A DNA stretch of 64,000 nucleotides from Actinobacillus lignieresii (GCF_900444945.1 NZ_UFRM01000001.1:1461001-1525000), one strand, 5' to 3'; shown: positions 9,288 to 20,056, numbered from the stretch's first letter. The notes: generated by a model from the letters alone, not told the origin. Program-made: numbers and translations.

Positions 9288-9319
9288 CTTATTGATATAT
9301 TTATTATTTTCTAAAAATT

Positions 9320-10747
9320 ATGGCGAAATTGCATATTACGACTTGGGGCTGCCAAATGAATGAGTACGACTCATCCAAAATGGCGGATCTTTTAAATTCC
9401 ACACACGGCCTAGAACTGACCGATAAACCGGAAGAAGCGGACGTTTTATTACTTAATACCTGCTCAATCCGCGAAAAAGCGCAAGAAAAAGTCTTCTCGC
9501 AACTTGGTCGTTGGAAAAACTGGAAAAAAGATAAACCGGATCTGATTATCGGTGTCGGCGGTTGCGTAGCGTCGCAAGAAGGCGAACATATTCGTGATCG
9601 TGCGCCGTTTGTTGATATCGTATTCGGTCCGCAAACATTGCACCGTTTACCGGAAATGATCAACAAAATCCGTGGCGGTGACCGTGCGATCGTCGATATT
9701 TCTTTCCCGGAAATTGAAAAATTCGACCGCTTGCCGGAACCGCGTGCCGAAGGCCCGACCGCTTTCGTTTCCATTATGGAAGGTTGTAATAAATACTGCT
9801 CGTTCTGCGTAGTGCCTTACACTCGTGGTGAAGAAGTTTCTCGTCCGGTGGATGACGTATTATTTGAAATCGCACAATTAGCGGAACAAGGCGTACGTGA
9901 AGTGAACTTACTCGGTCAAAACGTGAATGCTTATCGCGGTGAAACTTTTGACGGTGGAATTTGCACATTTGCAGAGCTACTGCGTTTAGTGGCGGCGATT
10001 GACGGTATCGACCGTGTACGCTATACCACCAGCCACCCGATTGAATTTACCGACGACATTATTGAAGTTTATCGTGACACGCCCGAATTAGTGAGCTTCT
10101 TACACTTACCGATTCAAAGCGGTGCGGATCGCGTATTAACCATGATGAAGCGTAACCACACGGCATTAGAGTATAAAGCGATTATTCGTAAGTTACGTGA
10201 AGTTCGTCCGAATATTCAAATAAGTTCGGACTTTATCGTCGGCTTCCCGGGTGAAACGGCGGAAGACTTCGAACAAACCATGAAAGTGATCGAGCAAGTA
10301 AACTTCGATATGAGCTTCAGCTTTATCTACTCTGCTCGTCCGGGTACACCGGCGGCGGATTTGCCGGATGATATTTCGGAAGAAGAGAAAAAAGCGCGTT
10401 TAGCTCGTTTACAACAACGTATTAACCACCAAGCAATGCAATTCAGCCGCGCAATGTTAGGTACGGAACAACGTGTATTGGTGGAAGGCCCGTCTAAAAA
10501 AGACATTATGGAATTAACCGGTCGTACCGAAAACAACCGTATCGTGAATTTCCAAGGTACACCGGATATGATTGGTAAATTCGTGGATATTAAAATCACC
10601 GACGTTTATACCAACTCATTACGCGGTGAGGTGGTGCGTACCGAAGACGAAATGGGTTTACGTGTCGTAGAATCTGCGGCAAGCGTTATCGCACGTACTC
10701 GTAAAGAAGACGATCTCGGTGTCGGAAAATATGTAGTCAATCTATAA
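9320..10747 (+). CDS. miaB: tRNA-2-methylthio-N6-isopentenyladenosine synthase
   Basis: MiaB is a radical-SAM methylthiotransferase that modifies A37 of tRNAs reading UNN codons. The 475 residues match the family length. The N-terminal cluster cysteines are in TWGCQMN, NTCSIRE and VGGCVASQ; the radical-SAM CxxxCxxC is in GCNKYCSFC; a C-terminal TRAM domain is present (about residues 380-440). The ATG at 9320 has no good ribosome site and sits close behind a terminator-like hairpin, so expression may be low or regulated. Confidence 0.95.
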   Translation: MAKLHITTWGCQMNEYDSSKMADLLNSTHGLELTDKPEEADVLLLNTCSIREKAQEKVFSQLGRWKNWKKDKPDLIIGVGGCVASQEGEHIRDRAPFVDIVFGPQTLHRLPEMINKIRGGDRAIVDISFPEIEKFDRLPEPRAEGPTAFVSIMEGCNKYCSFCVVPYTRGEEVSRPVDDVLFEIAQLAEQGVREVNLLGQNVNAYRGETFDGGICTFAELLRLVAAIDGIDRVRYTTSHPIEFTDDIIEVYRDTPELVSFLHLPIQSGADRVLTMMKRNHTALEYKAIIRKLREVRPNIQISSDFIVGFPGETAEDFEQTMKVIEQVNFDMSFSFIYSARPGTPAADLPDDISEEEKKARLARLQQRINHQAMQFSRAMLGTEQRVLVEGPSKKDIMELTGRTENNRIVNFQGTPDMIGKFVDIKITDVYTNSLRGEVVRTEDEMGLRVVESAASVIARTRKEDDLGVGKYVVNL

Positions 10748-10755
10748 TACTCATT

Positions 10756-10793
10756 CAAGCAGATCTTATTAAATTAAGATCTGCTTGTTTTTC
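10756..10793 (+). terminator. terminator of miaB
   Basis: AAGCAGATCTTA pairs with TAAGATCTGCTT, followed by GTTTTTC. The loop is short and AT-rich. Confidence 0.85.
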
Positions 10794-10948
10794 ATATACA
10801 ATTCAACTCTCGCATATTCACTCTTATAATATCCCTCCCTTCTAATCGGAATCTTTATATACTTTGCAAATCTTTTATCAAATTCGACCGCTTTGATCTA
10901 TAATAGGATTAACTGTATAAACGAACATTAATTAAATACGAGGCGGTA

Positions 10949-13147
10949 ATGGATTTTTCTTTATTATTAGACGGTTTAAATGATAAGCAGCGAGAGGCTG
11001 TCGCTGCGCCGTTGGGCAATTATTTAGTATTGGCGGGAGCCGGTTCCGGTAAAACACGAGTACTGACCCATCGTATTGCATGGTTAATCGGTGTAGAAAA
11101 CGTACCGGAATCGAATATTCTAGCGGTCACCTTTACCAATAAAGCGGCAGCGGAAATGCGTCATCGTATCGAACATACCCTTTCTTCCAGCAGCCATCAC
11201 CGCCTGTTCGGTATGTGGGTTGGCACGTTCCACAGCATTGCCAACCGTTTGTTACGCTCGCATTATCTTGATGCCGATTTGCCGCAAGATTTCCAAATTA
11301 TGGATAGTGAAGATCAGCAGCGTTTACTTAAACGTTTGTTAAAGCTGCATAATATTGATGAAAAGCATTTCCCGCCGAAACACGTAGCGTGGTATATCAG
11401 TGCACAAAAAGATAAAGGTAAACGCCCGAAAGATATTGAGCATCATAACGACCCGAACGAGAAGAAATTAGTTCAAATCTACCAAATCTATCAAAATGCC
11501 TGCGATCGTGCCGGTCTGTTGGATTTTGCCGAATTATTGATTCGCGCTTATGAACTTTTCCGAGACAAACCGCCTATTTTACAGCGCTATCAGCAACGTT
11601 TTCAGCAGATTTTGATCGATGAGTTCCAAGATACCAACAATATTCAATATGACTTAATCCGTCTGCTTGCCGGTGAAACCGGTAATGTGATGATTGTCGG
11701 CGATGACGACCAATCGATTTACGGCTGGCGTGGTGCGCAGGTTGAAAATATTCAGCGTTTCTTAAACGATTATCAAAAAGCGGAAACCATTCGTCTTGAG
11801 CAAAATTACCGCTCAACCGGTCATATTCTCGCTACGGCAAACGAATTGATTTCCAATAACGAAGACCGTTTGGGTAAGAATTTATGGACGGATCAAGGCG
11901 ACGGCGATCCGGTTGAAATTTATTGTGCTTTCAACGAATTGGACGAAGCCCGTTTTGTTGCCTCACAAATCAAACAATGGAAAGAAGACGAAGGCAGCCT
12001 AAACGAATGTGCGGTGCTATATCGTAGTAACAGCCAATCTCGTGTAATTGAAGAAGCATTGATTCAAGCCAATATTCCGTACCGTATTTACGGCGGTATG
12101 CGTTTCTTCGAGCGTCAAGAAATCAAAGATGCGTTAGCCTATTTACGTTTAATTGCGAATCGCCAAGACGATGCGGCATTTGAACGAGTGATTAACACAC
12201 CGCCAAGAGGAATTGGCGAACGCACCTTAGATACGATTCGTCAAATTATTCGTAATCGCCAAATAACCTTGTGGCAAGCGATTCAAGTGGCTGTGCAAGA
12301 AGAACAGCTTTCCGGCAGAGCCGCTTCCGCCTTACTACGTTTTGTCGAATTGATTAATGCGCTCGAGCAAGAAACCGAGCAAATGCCACTGTTTGAACAA
12401 ACCGATTTTGTAATAAAAAAATCCGGTTTATACGAAATGTATAAACAAGAAAAAGGGGAAAAAGGCGAAGTTCGTATCGAGAACTTAGAAGAGTTGGTCA
12501 CAGCTACCAAACAATTCAGCAAGCCTGACGAAGCGGAAGAAATGTCGGATCTCACCGCATTTTTAACTCACGCTTCATTAGAAGCCGGCGAAGCGCAAGC
12601 CTCTCCGCATCAAGATTATGTCGAATTAATGACGTTACATTCGGCAAAAGGCTTAGAATTCCCCCGTGTATTTATGGTGGGTGTGGAAGAAGGAATCTTC
12701 CCGAGCGGAATGAGCTTTGACGAAGGCAGACTGCAAGAAGAGCGCCGTTTGGCTTATGTCGGCATTACCCGCGCGAAGAAAAAATTGACGATTAGTTATG
12801 CCGAACTCAGACGTTTATACGGCAAAGAAGAGCGTCATATCGCTTCTCGTTTTATTGCCGAATTGCCCGAGCAGCATATTCGCGAAGTACGTTTGAGAGG
12901 CTCTATCAATCGTGCGGCAAGTTTTGCCCAAAGCACGCCTTTTGCAAAAAATTCGGCAAAAACGACCGCTTCTTGTTTAGAAGACAATAGCTGGAAAATG
13001 GGGCAAAAGGTGCAACACGCTAAATTCGGACAAGGCACGATTGTTAATGTGGAAGGCAGCGGCGAAGCGACCCGTTTGCAAATCGCCTTTGCAGGTAACG
13101 GTATTAAGTGGTTGATTGCTAAGATGGCAAATTTAGAGAAAATTTAA
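10949..13147 (+). CDS. uvrD: DNA helicase II
   Basis: UvrD is a superfamily 1 3'-5' helicase of nucleotide excision and mismatch repair. The 732 residues compare with 720 in E. coli. Motif I is GAGSGKT, motif II DEFQDTN, motif III GDDDQSIYGWRGA, motif IV EQNYRS, and motif V TLHSAKGLEFPRVF. The C-terminal Tudor-like domain (about residues 680-732, with KFGQGTIVNVEGSG) distinguishes UvrD from Rep. It is a single-gene unit between two terminators. Confidence 0.96.
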   Translation: MDFSLLLDGLNDKQREAVAAPLGNYLVLAGAGSGKTRVLTHRIAWLIGVENVPESNILAVTFTNKAAAEMRHRIEHTLSSSSHHRLFGMWVGTFHSIANRLLRSHYLDADLPQDFQIMDSEDQQRLLKRLLKLHNIDEKHFPPKHVAWYISAQKDKGKRPKDIEHHNDPNEKKLVQIYQIYQNACDRAGLLDFAELLIRAYELFRDKPPILQRYQQRFQQILIDEFQDTNNIQYDLIRLLAGETGNVMIVGDDDQSIYGWRGAQVENIQRFLNDYQKAETIRLEQNYRSTGHILATANELISNNEDRLGKNLWTDQGDGDPVEIYCAFNELDEARFVASQIKQWKEDEGSLNECAVLYRSNSQSRVIEEALIQANIPYRIYGGMRFFERQEIKDALAYLRLIANRQDDAAFERVINTPPRGIGERTLDTIRQIIRNRQITLWQAIQVAVQEEQLSGRAASALLRFVELINALEQETEQMPLFEQTDFVIKKSGLYEMYKQEKGEKGEVRIENLEELVTATKQFSKPDEAEEMSDLTAFLTHASLEAGEAQASPHQDYVELMTLHSAKGLEFPRVFMVGVEEGIFPSGMSFDEGRLQEERRLAYVGITRAKKKLTISYAELRRLYGKEERHIASRFIAELPEQHIREVRLRGSINRAASFAQSTPFAKNSAKTTASCLEDNSWKMGQKVQHAKFGQGTIVNVEGSGEATRLQIAFAGNGIKWLIAKMANLEKI

Positions 13148-13171
13148 ACCGCTTGATATAGAGTGAATATC

Positions 13172-13204
13172 GGCATATATGATTTATTCATATATGCCTT
13201 TTTT
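13172..13204 (+). terminator. terminator of uvrD
   Basis: GGCATATATGA pairs perfectly with TCATATATGCC (loop TTTAT), followed by six T. Confidence 0.9.
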
Positions 13205-13267
13205 CTATTTAATAAAAATATCTCCGCTATCTCTTATATACCTAATTCAGGCTATTTTATGGGTATT

Positions 13268-13281
13268 GTGATCCTGATCAA
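13268..13281. promoter_or_regulatory. FNR-like box upstream of hypB
   Basis: GTGAT-CCTG-ATCAA matches the FNR consensus TTGAT-N4-ATCAA at nine of ten positions. Its centre (13274.5) is at -41.5 if the -10 is TCTAAT (13304-13309). A perfect TATAAT at 13313-13318 would place it at about -50. Confidence 0.65.
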
Positions 13282-13350
13282 CTTAGCCGAATTGAAAGTA
13301 TAGTCTAATCTCTATAATGATCATCATACCTTGTAGTTAGGGAGATAAAT

Positions 13351-14160
13351 ATGTGTTCGACTTGCGGATGCGGTAGTGCTCAAGTAAGAATCGGAGAATT
13401 GCCGCACACTCATTCTAATGATGGAAAAATTCTCTCAATACCTCAACATTCCAACCCTTTCGTTATCAACGGCATTGCCGAAATACAAAAACCGGATACG
13501 GCAAACGTTCAAACTCGCTTACTTAAAATCGAACAGGACGTATTAGGCGAAAACAATCAATATGCACGTTTAAATCGTGATTTCTTTAAACAGAACAATA
13601 TCTTGGCGTTAAATTTAGTTTCCAGCCCCGGTTCCGGTAAAACGACATTACTCGCTTCTACACTCACTTCTTTGAAAGAACGTAAGCAATGTTATGTAAT
13701 TGAAGGCGATCAGCAAACCGAAAACGATGCGAATCGAATCAGAGCGACGGGAGTGCCGGCATTACAAATTAATACCGGCAAAGGCTGTCACTTGGATGCC
13801 AAAATGGTGTTAGAAGCGTTAGCAAAACTGCAACCGAATCCGAACAGTACCGTATTTATCGAAAATGTCGGCAACTTGGTATGTCCTGCCGAATTTGATT
13901 TAGGCGAGTTTGCGAAAGTAGCGATTCTCTCGGTAACGGAAGGCGAAGATAAGCCGCTGAAATATCCGCATATGTTTATGGCGGCTAAATTAATGATTAT
14001 TAATAAAATAGATCTCCTGCCTTATCTCAATTTCGATTTGGAAAAATGTATTGCCTATGCAAAACAAGTGAATCCGAATATTCAAATCTTTTGTCTTTCC
14101 GCCACTTCCGGTGAAGGTATGGAAACGTGGTTGGACTGGTTGGAAAGTCAGACGGCTTAA
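13351..14160 (+). CDS. hypB: hydrogenase nickel-insertion GTPase HypB
   Basis: HypB is the GTPase that, with HypA, loads nickel into the hydrogenase large subunit. The 269 residues begin with the high-affinity nickel motif MCSTCGCG, then a short histidine-containing linker, then the G domain with P-loop [11 protein letters not shown], the IEGDQQTE segment, and NKIDLLPY. The His-rich nickel-storage stretch seen in some HypB proteins is absent, so storage capacity is probably small. It is first of hypB-hypD-hypE. The FNR-like box upstream suggests anaerobic control. Confidence 0.95.
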   Translation: MCSTCGCGSAQVRIGELPHTHSNDGKILSIPQHSNPFVINGIAEIQKPDTANVQTRLLKIEQDVLGENNQYARLNRDFFKQNNILALNLVSSPGSGKTTLLASTLTSLKERKQCYVIEGDQQTENDANRIRATGVPALQINTGKGCHLDAKMVLEALAKLQPNPNSTVFIENVGNLVCPAEFDLGEFAKVAILSVTEGEDKPLKYPHMFMAAKLMIINKIDLLPYLNFDLEKCIAYAKQVNPNIQIFCLSATSGEGMETWLDWLESQTA

Positions 14161-14171
14161 GGAATTATAGA

Positions 14172-15287
14172 ATGCAATTTGTCGATGAATTTAGAGATCC
14201 CGTTCTGGCTCGTAAATTAATTACGCATTTACAGCAATTAATGCAAAAGTTGCCGCAATTCAGTAAAAAACGGCCGCTTTATTTGATGGAAGTATGCGGC
14301 GGTCATACCCATACGATTTTTAAATTCGGTTTAGATCGTATTTTGCCGGAAAGTATCGAATTTATTCACGGTCCCGGTTGTCCGGTATGCGTATTACCGA
14401 TGGGGCGAATTGACGTATGTATTGAAATTGCTCTCCGCCCCGATGTTATTTTTTGTACTTTCGGCGATGCAATGAGAGTAAAAGGCAGACTAGGTTCTTT
14501 ATTGGATGCCAAAGGACAGGGTGCAGATATTCGTATCGTCTATTCGCCCTTGGATGCTCTTAATATTGCTCAGAAAAATCCGGATAAAAAAGTGGTTTTC
14601 TTCTCACTCGGCTTTGAAACGACGATGCCTAGTACGGCGATAACGTTACAACAAGCTAAAAAGCAACAGGTCAATAACTTCTTTATTGTGTGCCAAAATA
14701 TTACGATTATTCCTACACTGCGAGAATTATTACGCCAAGAACAAGTATTAATCGACGGTTTTATCGCACCGGGTCATGTCAGTATGATTATCGGGACAAC
14801 GCCTTATCAACCGCTTGCCGAGCAATATCATAAACCATTCGTTGTGACCGGCTTCGAGCCGTTGGATTTACTGCAAGCGATCGTGATGTTGGTCGAACAA
14901 TTCGTTGAAAATCGTTGTGAAGTTGAAAATCAATACAAACGTATTGTACCGTCGCAGGGGAACCTTATCGCACAACAGGCAATGCAAGAAGTCTTTCAAC
15001 TGAAAAAAAGCAGCGAATGGCGAGGATTAGGTGAAATTGCGGAATCCGGTGTCGAACTTACCGAGCAATATGCGCAATTCGATGCCGAAAAACATTTTAA
15101 TACGCATGTACATGCCGTGGCGGATGATCCGTTAGCTCGTTGCGGAGATGTGCTTACCGGGAAATGTAAACCGAGCGATTGCCCTTTATTCGGTCAAAAA
15201 TGTAATCCGGATAGCGCTTACGGCGCATTAATGGTTTCTTCCGAGGGTGCTTGCTCGGCTTACTATCAATATCGGAGAGAAATGTAA
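14172..15287 (+). CDS. hypD: hydrogenase maturation iron-sulfur protein HypD
   Basis: HypD works with HypC to assemble the Fe(CN)2CO group of NiFe hydrogenases. The 371-residue product has the conserved CGGHTHTIFKFG, GPGCPVCVLP and GFEPLDLLQ motifs and C-terminal cysteines for a 4Fe-4S cluster (GDVLTGKCKPSDCPLFG). I chose the ATG at 14172, 11 bases after hypB; an earlier frame start inside hypB would add 15 unrelated residues. Confidence 0.96.
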   Translation: MQFVDEFRDPVLARKLITHLQQLMQKLPQFSKKRPLYLMEVCGGHTHTIFKFGLDRILPESIEFIHGPGCPVCVLPMGRIDVCIEIALRPDVIFCTFGDAMRVKGRLGSLLDAKGQGADIRIVYSPLDALNIAQKNPDKKVVFFSLGFETTMPSTAITLQQAKKQQVNNFFIVCQNITIIPTLRELLRQEQVLIDGFIAPGHVSMIIGTTPYQPLAEQYHKPFVVTGFEPLDLLQAIVMLVEQFVENRCEVENQYKRIVPSQGNLIAQQAMQEVFQLKKSSEWRGLGEIAESGVELTEQYAQFDAEKHFNTHVHAVADDPLARCGDVLTGKCKPSDCPLFGQKCNPDSAYGALMVSSEGACSAYYQYRREM

Positions 15288-15288
15288 G

Positions 15289-16302
15289 ATGAACGATATG
15301 ATTACTATGTCTCATGGAAACGGCGGATTATTAATGCAGAAACTAATCCGAGAATACTTTATGGAAGCGTTTGATAATCCTCTGCTTTCGCAGGCGGAAG
15401 ATCAGGCTCGCCTGCCTTTAACCGCTTTAACGTCACAAGGCGACCAACTCGCTTTTAGTACCGATAGTTTTGTTATAGATCCGATCTTTTTCCCCGGAGG
15501 GAATATCGGTAAATTGGCAGTATGCGGCACAGTAAACGATGTTGTGGTAAGCGGTGCCGTTCCCCTTTACCTTTCATGCGGTTTTATTTTAGAAGAAGGT
15601 TTCCCGCTCGAACAGTTAAAGCAAGTCATTAGCGAAATGGCAAATTGCGCTAAACAAGCCGGAATCCAAATCGTTACCGGTGATACTAAAGTAGTTCCGA
15701 AAGGAGCGGCAGATAAAATTTTCATTAATACCAGCGGTATCGGAGTTATCCCGTCTCATATTCAGTGGGGTATGCATCAAATTAAAGCGGGCGATAAAAT
15801 TCTTGTCAGCGGCACATCAGGCGATCACGGCGCAACGATCCTAAATTTACGAGAGAAACTCGGTATTCAAACGGATTTGATTAGCGATTGTAATGTCCTA
15901 ACGCCGTTAGTCGATTTACTACGCCCGATAGACGGTATTAAAACCCTCAGAGATGCAACCAGAGGCGGGGTTAATGCGGTATTACACGAGTTTTCGCAAA
16001 GTAGCGGACTCGGTATGCAAATTTATCAAGACGATTTACCGATTCGCAGCGAAGTAAGAGGTATTTGTGAGTTGTTAGGCTTGGAAGCGATAAACTTTGC
16101 CAATGAAGGAAAACTCGTCATTATCGTTAGTGCCGAAGCGGCACAAGCTGCATTATCTGCGCTACATTCGCATCCGCTCGGTAAAGATGCTGCAGTTATC
16201 GGCGAAGTCATTGAGGAGAAAAAAGTACGCCTAATCGGCTCATTCGGGCAAAGCCGCCTATTAGATCTACCGACTATAGAGCCTTTGCCTCGTATTTGCT
16301 AA
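15289..16302 (+). CDS. hypE: hydrogenase maturation carbamoyl dehydratase HypE
   Basis: HypE dehydrates the carbamoyl group donated by HypF to the cyanide ligand of the active site. It has 337 residues (about 336 in E. coli). The protein ends in LPRIC, whose last cysteine is the carrier residue. N-terminal MSHGNGGLLMQKLI and the FSTDSFVIDPIFFPGGNIG segment belong to the AIR-synthase-like ATP fold. The start at 15289 is one base after the hypD stop, so the genes are coupled. Confidence 0.96.
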   Translation: MNDMITMSHGNGGLLMQKLIREYFMEAFDNPLLSQAEDQARLPLTALTSQGDQLAFSTDSFVIDPIFFPGGNIGKLAVCGTVNDVVVSGAVPLYLSCGFILEEGFPLEQLKQVISEMANCAKQAGIQIVTGDTKVVPKGAADKIFINTSGIGVIPSHIQWGMHQIKAGDKILVSGTSGDHGATILNLREKLGIQTDLISDCNVLTPLVDLLRPIDGIKTLRDATRGGVNAVLHEFSQSSGLGMQIYQDDLPIRSEVRGICELLGLEAINFANEGKLVIIVSAEAAQAALSALHSHPLGKDAAVIGEVIEEKKVRLIGSFGQSRLLDLPTIEPLPRIC

Positions 16303-16351
16303 CTATAAAAAATCCGTAATATTACGCGGCGATTGAACAAACGGTATTTAT

Positions 16352-16379
16352 AAGGGCGAATATAATTCGTCCTTATTTA
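16352..16379. terminator. bidirectional terminator between hypE and hypF
   Basis: AAGGGCGAA pairs with TTCGTCCTT (one G-T pair) around the loop TATAA. It serves the convergent hypE and hypF genes. Confidence 0.7.
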
Positions 16380-16393
16380 TATGAATACTAATA

Positions 16394-18679
16394 CTAATAA
16401 TAACTTGCGATTACCGCCTGCCCTAGAGCTATACCGCCGTCCCCCATCGGAAATTCATGCCCCGCCAATAGTTTTAAATCACCTAACATCGGTTTAATTA
16501 AATAACGCAATAATCGGTTATGCCATACGCCGCCGGATAATACGATTGTTTTGATATGATATTTATCCGCTTGTGAACATGCCAAGTTCGCTAATCCTTG
16601 AGCTAACGAATAATGAAAAATCCATGCTTTTTCGGCTTCGGACACATCCAAAGCCAACCAATCCGACCAAAAATCCGCTAAGTTTAATTGATTATGTTCA
16701 TTTAATGAGATAGTAATGCCGTTACAATGTGTTTCTCCCGTTTGAGCATACTGCCAAGCAAGATTTTCCAATTTACACGCCGCTTCGCCTTCCCAAGTTA
16801 TCCGATCGGTTACAATACCTAAAGCATAAGCTACCGCATCGAATAAACGCCCTGCGGAAGAAATCAACGGCGCGTTAATGTTAGCTTCAACCGCTCTCAC
16901 TAAAGGCTGCCAATTTTTATCTCGTATCAGTTCTATGATTTTTTCATTATTTTGCCAATTTGGTACAAAGGCTAAACAATGTGCAAGAAAACTGCGCCAT
17001 GGTTGTTTAGCGGCAATATCTCCGCCAATCAACGCCACTTGAGGCAATCCGCCTAAATATTGACTACCGTTTTGAGAAACCAATAAACATTCCCCGCCCC
17101 ATAATTGGGAATGCTCCCCCATTCCGATACCGTCTAATGCCAAACCGATAACTTGTTCTTGCAAACAATTATGTTCCGCCAATACGCTAACGATATGCGC
17201 GTGGTGATGTAACACCTCGATCAACGGAATATGATATTTTTCGGATAAAGTCTTTCCCAGTTGATGCGTAAAATAACCGGGGTGTGCATCAACAGCGATC
17301 AAATCGGGAGTAAATTGATAAATTTGTTCGAATAATGCGATATTATCAATTAATTGCTGTTGTATTTGTTCATTCTGCATATCCCCTAAGTGTTGGGTAA
17401 TCACGGCATTTTTCTTACGTAATAAACAGAACGTATTTTTTAAATCGGCACCTAATGCCAAAATATTCTTATCGTTCTCAATAGATAAAGCGGTTTCGTT
17501 AGGCACATAACCGCGCGCTCTACGTAACGTTTCTTTACCGTCAAACGATACTCTAACCAGCGAATCGTCCGCTCGTTGCACAATATCTCGATTATGCAGC
17601 AACCAGTAATCGGCTAAATCCGCTAACGAATCAAGAGCATCTTGATTATTAAGCGCAGGGGGTAATCCGCTACGGTTTGCACTAGTCATAACCAATGGCA
17701 TATTCACTTCATGCATAAGCAAATGCTGTAACGGATTGCTAGGTAACATAACGCCGATTTCGGCTAAATCGGGAGCGACTAAATCGTGTACTCCGCGCAC
17801 TTTATGCTTTGCTAATAACACTATCGGTGCCGCACTACTTTGCAATAATAAACGTTCTTCTTCAGCTAATTCCGTTAGCCAATCAAGATTAGGTAGCATT
17901 ACAGCAAAAGGTTTACTCGGTCTTGTTTTCCGACGGCGTAATAAATCGATCGTTTTCGCTTGGGTCGCATCACAAGCCAGATGAAATCCGCCTAATCCTT
18001 TAACGGCGACAATGCAACCTTGACGTAATTTTTCGACCGCTTCTAAAATTGCGGAATAGTGTTGCGTAATCCGCTGTGTTCTATCGCAGAAAATGATATG
18101 CGGTCCGCATTCGGGACAAGCGTTAGGCTGTACGTGGAATCTTCTGTCCGCCGGATCTTTATATTCCTGCTTACAGACAGGGCAAAAAGCAAAATCACGC
18201 ATGGAGGTGTTATGGCGATCATAAGGTATCGAACGAATAATCGTAAAACGAGGACCGCAGTGAGTACAATTGGTAAACGGGTAATGAAAGCGGCGGTTAT
18301 TTATATCAAAGATCTCATTAAGACAAGCGGGACAAGTCGCCGCATCCGGAATCACTTGGGTATCCATTTGACTGTTTTCGCTTTCACGAATTAGGAATGC
18401 ATTCGGATCAAGTATCGAATCCCACTCGGTAGGTTGAATTTGTAATGAAGTAATCTGTGCCAATGGCGGAAGTTTATTTTGTAGATCATATAAAAAGGCA
18501 TCGAGTTTTTTCGTTTCGCTCTCGGTTAATATTCTAATCAAAACACCTTGCCCGTCATTATTTACATCGCCGTATAAATGGTGTTCATTTGCCAATTGCC
18601 AAACGAACGGACGAAAACCGACACCTTGTACCTTTCCTTTTACTCGAATTTCAATACCGTTATACGCCGAATTCCCCAT
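16394..18679 (-). CDS. hypF: carbamoyltransferase HypF
   Basis: HypF uses carbamoyl phosphate and ATP to carbamoylate the C-terminal cysteine of HypE. Its 761 residues show the usual order: acylphosphatase-like domain (1-95, VQGVGFRPFVWQ), two zinc fingers (CPACLNEIF and CTHCGPRF; CPVCKQEY and CPECGP), YrdC-like domain (about 200-385), and the Kae1-like domain with HHHAHIVSVLAEH. It stands alone on the minus strand, divergent from hybO, with an FNR-like box about 80 bases before its start. Confidence 0.96.
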   Translation of the reverse strand: MGNSAYNGIEIRVKGKVQGVGFRPFVWQLANEHHLYGDVNNDGQGVLIRILTESETKKLDAFLYDLQNKLPPLAQITSLQIQPTEWDSILDPNAFLIRESENSQMDTQVIPDAATCPACLNEIFDINNRRFHYPFTNCTHCGPRFTIIRSIPYDRHNTSMRDFAFCPVCKQEYKDPADRRFHVQPNACPECGPHIIFCDRTQRITQHYSAILEAVEKLRQGCIVAVKGLGGFHLACDATQAKTIDLLRRRKTRPSKPFAVMLPNLDWLTELAEEERLLLQSSAAPIVLLAKHKVRGVHDLVAPDLAEIGVMLPSNPLQHLLMHEVNMPLVMTSANRSGLPPALNNQDALDSLADLADYWLLHNRDIVQRADDSLVRVSFDGKETLRRARGYVPNETALSIENDKNILALGADLKNTFCLLRKKNAVITQHLGDMQNEQIQQQLIDNIALFEQIYQFTPDLIAVDAHPGYFTHQLGKTLSEKYHIPLIEVLHHHAHIVSVLAEHNCLQEQVIGLALDGIGMGEHSQLWGGECLLVSQNGSQYLGGLPQVALIGGDIAAKQPWRSFLAHCLAFVPNWQNNEKIIELIRDKNWQPLVRAVEANINAPLISSAGRLFDAVAYALGIVTDRITWEGEAACKLENLAWQYAQTGETHCNGITISLNEHNQLNLADFWSDWLALDVSEAEKAWIFHYSLAQGLANLACSQADKYHIKTIVLSGGVWHNRLLRYLIKPMLGDLKLLAGHEFPMGDGGIALGQAVIASYY

Positions 18680-18758
18680 GATGATTTCCCCACTTCAAAC
18701 AACTTTACTTTTGTTAAACTAACCGACGGTAAATTAATACTCCCCGTTCAAGAAAACA

Positions 18759-18772
18759 ATGATTCTTATCAA
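18759..18772. promoter_or_regulatory. FNR-like box for hypF
   Basis: ATGAT-TCTT-ATCAA matches TTGAT-N4-ATCAA at nine of ten positions. On the minus strand a -10-like AT-rich segment near 18731-18739 would put the box centre at about -41.5 of a hypF promoter. Confidence 0.65.
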
Positions 18773-18835
18773 TAAATACCCCCTTCTACAGCAATCTACC
18801 CATTCAGGTGTAATTTCTTAAAAACCTTAATTTTT

Positions 18836-18849
18836 ATGAGATAAATCAA
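18836..18849. promoter_or_regulatory. FNR-like half-strong box and -10 for hybO
   Basis: ATGAG-ATAA-ATCAA keeps one perfect half site. The -10-like TATGAT at 18872-18877 predicts transcription from about 18884, placing the box centre (18842.5) at -41.5, the usual spacing for class II activation. Confidence 0.55.
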
Positions 18850-18913
18850 ATTTATTGCATATTAAAGAGCCTATGATTAGCCCATATATAAAGTGTGTAT
18901 TTAGGAGTGAAAT

Positions 18914-20056
18914 ATGCAACGATATGATGACCTGTTTTCTGCCCTTACCGATGTTTCTCGTCGGGATTTTATGAAATTATGTACCGCCTTAGCCGCAACG
19001 ATGGGGTTAAATGCTAAAGCAAGCGCAGAAATGACTAATGCCTTAACCAGCCCGCAACGCCCTCCGGTAATTTGGATTGGCGCGCAAGAATGTACCGGTT
19101 GTACGGAATCTTTATTACGTGCGACGCACCCTATTGTAGAAAACCTTGTATTGGATTTGATTTCTCTTGAATATCACGAAGTGCTATCGGCGGCTTTCGG
19201 TGACCAAGCGGAAGATAATAAACATAATGCAATGCATAAATATAAAGGTCAGTATATTTTAGTCGTGGACGGTTCTATTCCGGTGAAAGACGACGGTATA
19301 TATTGTATGATTGCGGGTAAACCCGTTTTAGAACATATCAAAGAAGCCGCTAAAGATGCGATGGCAATCATTGCTATCGGTTCGTGCGCTGCGTGGGGCG
19401 GCGTTCCTTCAAGCGGTAATAATCCGACCGGTGCAAGCAATTTATCCGATATTTTACCGGGTATGCCTATTATTAATATCCCGGGTTGTCCTCCTAATCC
19501 TCATAATTTCTTGGCGACCGTCGCCTATATTATTACCTATAAAAAATTACCGAATATGGACAAACTTAATCGTCCGTTATTCGCTTACGACAGACTTATT
19601 CACGAAAACTGTTATAGAAGACCGCACTTTGATGCGGGAAGATTTGCACGCGAATACGGCGATGAAGGACACCGACAAGGTTGGTGTTTATACCATTTAG
19701 GCTGTAAAGGTCCGGAAACTTACGGTAACTGTTCAACCCTTGAATTCTGCGATGTCGGCGGTAATAACTGGCCGGTCGGTATCGGTCATCCTTGCTACGG
19801 CTGTAATGAACAAGGCGTCGGATTTACCAAAGGAATTTTCCAATTGGCTACGGTGGAAAACCCGACACCAAGAGTGGATAAGCCGAGTGTAAATATCACG
19901 GAGGGAAGTCCCGCCTCAAAAACCGTTATCGGTTTACTCGGCGGAGCCGCCGGGGTACTGACCGGGGTGAGTGTGATGACGTTACGCAGTTTGAGTATTC
20001 AACATAAAGCTCAACAACAAGCTTCAAATAATTCTCGGGAACAATATCATGAATAG
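18914..20056 (+). CDS. hybO: hydrogenase-2 small subunit HybO
   Basis: HybO is the electron-transfer subunit of the periplasm-facing uptake hydrogenase; it holds three iron-sulfur clusters. The 380 residues start with a Tat signal (twin arginine in SRRDFMKL). Cluster cysteines appear in [25 protein letters not shown], and the distal/medial set ending [11 protein letters not shown] hydrophobic C-terminal helix (about residues 335-360) anchors it in the membrane, as in HybO/HyaA. It begins hybOABCDE-hypC and overlaps hybA by eight bases. Confidence 0.95.
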   Translation: MQRYDDLFSALTDVSRRDFMKLCTALAATMGLNAKASAEMTNALTSPQRPPVIWIGAQECTGCTESLLRATHPIVENLVLDLISLEYHEVLSAAFGDQAEDNKHNAMHKYKGQYILVVDGSIPVKDDGIYCMIAGKPVLEHIKEAAKDAMAIIAIGSCAAWGGVPSSGNNPTGASNLSDILPGMPIINIPGCPPNPHNFLATVAYIITYKKLPNMDKLNRPLFAYDRLIHENCYRRPHFDAGRFAREYGDEGHRQGWCLYHLGCKGPETYGNCSTLEFCDVGGNNWPVGIGHPCYGCNEQGVGFTKGIFQLATVENPTPRVDKPSVNITEGSPASKTVIGLLGGAAGVLTGVSVMTLRSLSIQHKAQQQASNNSREQYHE

